64,000 nucleotides of DNA, taken from Pantoea alfalfae. GTDB lineage: Bacteria; Pseudomonadota; Gammaproteobacteria; Enterobacterales; Enterobacteriaceae. Shown here piece by piece: positions 60,797 through 64,000 of this stretch. The translations under genes were made by a program, and so were the position numbers. The first letter of the stretch is position 1, and every line of letters begins with the position of its first letter. The notes under the pieces were generated by a model. The model was not told the origin of the DNA. It searched no databases and saw nothing but the letters and a program-made list of their open reading frames with translations. The DNA is taken from the NCBI RefSeq assembly GCF_019880205.1, contig NZ_CP082292.1:1426001-1490000 (forward strand), read 5' to 3'.

Positions 60797-61858
60797 TTAT
60801 TTACCCGCCAGCCTGCGGGCAATCTCCTGTAGCTGACGAGAGAGCGCCACTACATCGACCCGCTTATCCGCGGGCGGGGCGGTGGTCTCACGAATTACCA
60901 GCGTGGTTTTCAGCGCGTTGGCTGGTGCCTCTTCACCCTGAAGCCGCGCCAGCATCCGCTCAACGCTCTGTGCGCCAAGATAGTGTAAATCCTGCCGCAC
61001 CGTGGTCAGCGGCGGCTGATACCACGCGCTCTCGGCGGTATCGTCATAACCAATCACGGAGATCCCGGCAGGAATAGCGACGCCATACTGATGCAGCGCC
61101 CGCATTGCACCCAGCGCCATCTGATCGTTGGCGACCAGCAGCGCCTGCGGCAGGTCATCGGGCAACTGCGTCAGCAGCGCCTGATAACCCGACTGCGCGC
61201 TCCAGTCACCACGCAGCGCGCAATGCGGCGTTAGCTGATGATCGGCCAGCGCCTGACGCCATGCGTTTTCGCGCTGACGGGCTGACACCGAGCGCAGCGG
61301 CCCGCTTAACAGGCCAATCTGACGATGCCCCAGCGCCACCAGATGTTCAACGGCGGCACGTGCGCCGGACTCATTGGGATACTGACACTGCGCCACCGCC
61401 GCCTGCGGTTCGACATCCAGAAACAGCACCGGCTTGCCGCCGCACAGCAGCTGGATCTGCTGCGCTTCATCGGCATCCAGCGGCAGGTTAATCAGCAGCC
61501 CATCGACCCGCTGAGCCAGCAGTTCATTCACGGTGGCGGCCGCATCGTGGCCGCTGTCCATCGCAATCACCAGATGATAACCCGCCCGCGCAGCACGCTG
61601 CTGAATCGCCGAGGCGATCTGCGCCGGTGCCATCAGGGCCAGGTCGCTGGTCGCGAGACCTAACGTGCGCGTCGCCTTGCCCGCCAGCTGCTGCGCCACC
61701 CGATTAGGCACATAATTGAGCTGCTGCATCGCCGCCTCAACCCTTTCCCGCGTGCGGGCTGACACCTGTTCAGAACGATTTAAAACACGTGAAACGGTTT
61801 GATATGAGACGCCGGCCAGTTGAGCGACATCATCAAGGGTCACGGAGCGGGAAGTCAT
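60797..61858 (-). CDS. LacI-type repressor without an adjacent lac operon
   Basis: A 353-residue LacI/GalR regulator. The N-terminal helix-turn-helix VTLDDVAQLAGVSYQTVSRV at residues 6-25 and hinge PNRVAQQLAGK are nearly those of E. coli LacI, including the YQTVSRV recognition helix. The core domain has ALGHRQIGLLSGPL, LLVANDQMALGAMRAL and VIGYDDTAES, again LacI-like. ATG 61858 has GGAGAG upstream. No lacZ or lacY gene is beside it, so its target is elsewhere; inducer unknown. Confidence 0.88.
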   Translation of the reverse strand: MTSRSVTLDDVAQLAGVSYQTVSRVLNRSEQVSARTRERVEAAMQQLNYVPNRVAQQLAGKATRTLGLATSDLALMAPAQIASAIQQRAARAGYHLVIAMDSGHDAAATVNELLAQRVDGLLINLPLDADEAQQIQLLCGGKPVLFLDVEPQAAVAQCQYPNESGARAAVEHLVALGHRQIGLLSGPLRSVSARQRENAWRQALADHQLTPHCALRGDWSAQSGYQALLTQLPDDLPQALLVANDQMALGAMRALHQYGVAIPAGISVIGYDDTAESAWYQPPLTTVRQDLHYLGAQSVERMLARLQGEEAPANALKTTLVIRETTAPPADKRVDVVALSRQLQEIARRLAGK

Positions 61859-61984
61859 TGAACTCTCCAATAGATGAAGCGACGAGTGTAACAAATTTTC
61901 ATGCTGTGCTGCTGCCGGCCACCTGTTCACCACCATGCCAGCGGGGGAAAATGGCGGTACCCGACCCGCGGACGTTGCCGGTTG

Positions 61985-62899
61985 TTAACGCTGCTGCAGA
62001 TAGACCTGCAGGTTCACATCCACCGCGTTCAGCAGCGGCGTGGCAAGCCCGTTTCGTTTCGCCCGCAGCAGCAGGTCACCGATGATCTGATCGGCTTCAA
62101 TATCATAACCTTGAGTGAGATCGCGGTACATTGAGGAGGTCATCGGGGTCGCGGGATTGTTTAACAGCTCAAAAATGCGGGCCGTCACCGCCGGGCGCGG
62201 CTGATAGCCTTCGGCAGTAATGACAGACAGAATCTCCGTAAAGATCCCCTGTAGCAGCGCTTCGCCGCCGCGCGAGGTGAGGATCTGCCGGGTATCGCCG
62301 CGTGCCAGGCAGCAGACCGCGCCGAGCGTGCTGAGCAGCAGCCACTTCTCCCACAGCTCATCCATGATGTTATCGCTGAACAGGGTATCAACCTGACAGT
62401 CGCGCAGCGCGGCATCAACCCGTTGCAGCCGTTCATCATTATTGCCGTCCAGCGCGCCGTAAAAGATCTGATGCAGCGGTGTCATCTGGATGATTTCGCC
62501 CTGTTCGCCCAGCGTAGCGTTGATCTTGCACAGGCCGCCAATCACCTTATCTTCGCCGAAGCGCTGTTGCAGCGTCGCGATGTGCCGCATTCCGTTAAGA
62601 ATCGGCATAATCAGCGTGTCCGGGCCGACCGCAGGTGCAATGTCCTCCATCACCTGTTCAAGGGCAAAGCTCTTCACCGTCACAATAATCAGATCATAGT
62701 GGCCCGTCAGGGTGCTGACCTGCGTCAGCTGCGGCTGTAACGTTTCGGTACCCTGCGGCGTCTGCAGCACCAGCCCGTTGTTTTGCAGCTGCTGATAACG
62801 GCGTTCACGCACCAGAAAAGTCACGTCCTGACCTGCCTGAGCCAGTCGTGCACCAAAGTATCCACCGGTCGCGCCGGCGCCTGCCATCAGAATCCGCAT
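61985..62899 (-). CDS. 2-dehydropantoate 2-reductase family protein (PanE-like)
   Basis: A 304-residue NADPH-dependent reductase of the ketopantoate reductase family. MAGAGATGGYFGARLAQAG near residues 5-23 binds the cofactor; the catalytic lysine is expected in DELWEKWLLLSTL near 173-185, with NGMRHIATL near 101. AGGGAGAG precedes ATG 62899. Several paralogues exist in enterobacteria, so PanE function in pantothenate synthesis is not certain. Confidence 0.85.
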   Translation of the reverse strand: MRILMAGAGATGGYFGARLAQAGQDVTFLVRERRYQQLQNNGLVLQTPQGTETLQPQLTQVSTLTGHYDLIIVTVKSFALEQVMEDIAPAVGPDTLIMPILNGMRHIATLQQRFGEDKVIGGLCKINATLGEQGEIIQMTPLHQIFYGALDGNNDERLQRVDAALRDCQVDTLFSDNIMDELWEKWLLLSTLGAVCCLARGDTRQILTSRGGEALLQGIFTEILSVITAEGYQPRPAVTARIFELLNNPATPMTSSMYRDLTQGYDIEADQIIGDLLLRAKRNGLATPLLNAVDVNLQVYLQQR

Positions 62900-63079
62900 T
62901 CCACTCTCCCTTTGCTGAAAACCTTTACCTTAGAACGCCGCGAGCGTGCTTACCAGCGTTAGCCTCCGGCGTAGCGTTTCGGGGTGCGTGAAAAAACAGG
63001 CAGGGAAAGCATGAGCAGTGAGGCGAGAATGCAGAAAAATCAGATTTTCCCGGTCAGCAGGGCGAATTAGCGTGCGGCG

Positions 63080-63853
63080 TTAAAGCCGGGTGACGCCCAG
63101 CTCGGCAGCCTGCTGTTCCCACGCCAGCACGTCCTGATAATCGTCTCGCTGCACCGGGCTGAATCCACTGATGAGATTGTCGTCGCAGACGCTGCGAAAG
63201 GCGGGATCGTTTACCAGCTGATGCAGCGCTGTACGCAACGTCTCCAGCCGGGCGGCTGACGTTGAGGCGGCCGTAATCAGCGGCAATCCGGGTGCGGCGG
63301 GTGTCTCACCGATGATATGCAGGCCGCGCAGTTCATCCGGCGCATAGCGCGCCAGCAGCGCCCAACTCACACAGTCGATAGCAGCGATATCTGCCTGCGA
63401 ATCACGCAGCGCTGCCAGCGACTGACGGTGTCCGCCGCTCAGCAGCAGCTGTGAAAAGGTCACGCCCTGACGCGCCGCCACAAACCGCAGCGCGTTATAG
63501 CCGGATTGCGAGTCCGGGCTGTTAGCCACGGCCCGCTGACCGTTGAAATCGGCCAGCGTCGCCTGTTTATCCCGCGCCACCAGCCAGCTGCGATAATCGC
63601 GCCCGCTGCAGCCCGCAGCCTGATAGTGAAAGGTGCCGACCAACTGAACCGCCGGTAACTGGCTGACCAGCGGATAGCCGCAGGTCTGACTCAGCAGCAA
63701 CCGGTCATCCCGCCAGTGGACCAGCAGATCGTCAGGCCAGACCGGCTGTGCCTCTGTGTCATGCTGCGCCAGCAGCGTAACCACAGCCTGCATCAATGCC
63801 CGCGTGGCAGGCGGATGGAGCGCATACATGGGCAAAGCGAGCAGATTATTCAT
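63080..63853 (-). CDS. PhnD-like substrate-binding fold protein without signal peptide
   Basis: A 257-residue protein resembling phosphate/phosphite/phosphonate ABC binding proteins (PhnD type II fold): QTCGYPLVSQLPAVQLVG near residues 58-75, NSPDSQSGYNALRF near 111-124 and IAAIDCVSWALL near 157-168. No export signal is visible, so it may be cytoplasmic or act as a sensor. ATG 63853 has GGGGAG upstream and overlaps the upstream gene's end by 8 bases, suggesting one operon. Confidence 0.7.
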   Translation of the reverse strand: MNNLLALPMYALHPPATRALMQAVVTLLAQHDTEAQPVWPDDLLVHWRDDRLLLSQTCGYPLVSQLPAVQLVGTFHYQAAGCSGRDYRSWLVARDKQATLADFNGQRAVANSPDSQSGYNALRFVAARQGVTFSQLLLSGGHRQSLAALRDSQADIAAIDCVSWALLARYAPDELRGLHIIGETPAAPGLPLITAASTSAARLETLRTALHQLVNDPAFRSVCDDNLISGFSPVQRDDYQDVLAWEQQAAELGVTRL

Positions 63854-64000
63854 GGGTTTTCTCCCCTGAGCGGCCCGGATGGGCATTGACCCCGACCGGT
63901 CTGGCCCAGAACTGACGCAGCCAGACCCGGTAGCCCGCCACCCGAAAACCGTGGTTGCGCTGATAGTATTGCTCGCGGTCGCGCAGATAGAGCGGGCGCA
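63846..64000 (-). CDS. C-terminal end of an unidentified gene (partial)
   Basis: On the minus strand a frame enters from the right edge and reads RPLYLRDREQYYQRNHGFRV and onward for about 50 codons to TAA at 63846-63848, overlapping the start of the PhnD-like gene by 8 bases. The sequence is protein-like but I do not recognise the family from this fragment. Confidence 0.6.
   Translation of the reverse strand, partial: RPLYLRDREQYYQRNHGFRVAGYRVWLRQFWARPVGVNAHPGRSGEKTHE

Overview
The window looks like a chromosomal segment of a Pantoea-type enterobacterium (Erwiniaceae). The exopolysaccharide cluster has the gene content and order of the stewartan/amylovoran clusters (end of an initiating transferase, wza, wzb, wzc, EpsG-type polymerase, glycosyltransferases, tailspike-like depolymerase, pyruvyl transferase, Wzx, then galF and galE). 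It is followed by the usual enterobacterial neighbours gnd, the his operon with hisL, yeeZ, sbcB, dacD, yeeA and yeeX/tmaR. No insertion sequence, prophage, CRISPR array or tRNA was seen.

Layout. 1-16681 is an exopolysaccharide operon on the + strand. A terminator-like hairpin after wzc separates the export/regulation genes (wza-wzb-wzc) from the assembly genes. Two glycan-editing genes (SGNH esterase, acyltransferase 3) sit in the middle of the cluster. 16959-18917 is galF-galE (nucleotide-sugar supply). 19234-30144 is an O-antigen locus opened by a JUMPstart/ops element. It holds the dTDP-rhamnose genes, a GT2, an ABC exporter (wzm/wzt with a carbohydrate-binding tail), a large methyltransferase with a C-terminal coiled coil, and a WbsX-RgpF double transferase. 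From about 22.8 to 30.1 kb this locus is clearly richer in A+T than its flanks, which suggests acquisition. Two of its genes, rfbA and the GT2, each carry a single-base deletion that breaks the reading frame. gnd (30397) closes the locus and has a GntR-like palindrome in its leader.

31842-35149 is a minus-strand group: an AstE-like amidohydrolase, a polar amino-acid binding protein, a YbaK-type editing protein, an XRE regulator and a broken small ORF. 35150-42376 is the complete his operon hisLGDCBHAFI on the minus strand with its attenuator. 42556 is yeeZ. 43552-49548 is a putrescine module (puuB, puuR, puuD divergent from puuA and a PuuP-like importer). 49598-55696 is an L-threonate/tetronate module (DeoR regulator, ltnD, otnK, otnC, otnI, GntP-type permease). 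55757 to the end holds sbcB, dacD, yeeA, tmaR, an orphan lacI-like gene, a PanE-family reductase, a PhnD-like protein and the end of an unidentified gene.

The first half is thus cell-surface glycan synthesis: a Wzy-dependent capsule/EPS and an ABC-transporter-dependent, probably rhamnose-containing O-antigen. The second half is amino-acid biosynthesis and accessory catabolism. The observations most worth checking are the two frameshifts in the O-antigen locus, the candidate chain-terminator/ruler protein, the phage-tailspike-like depolymerase with a twin-arginine leader, the GntR-like site before gnd, the paired inverted sites between puuD and puuA, and a possible coupled leader peptide before puuP.
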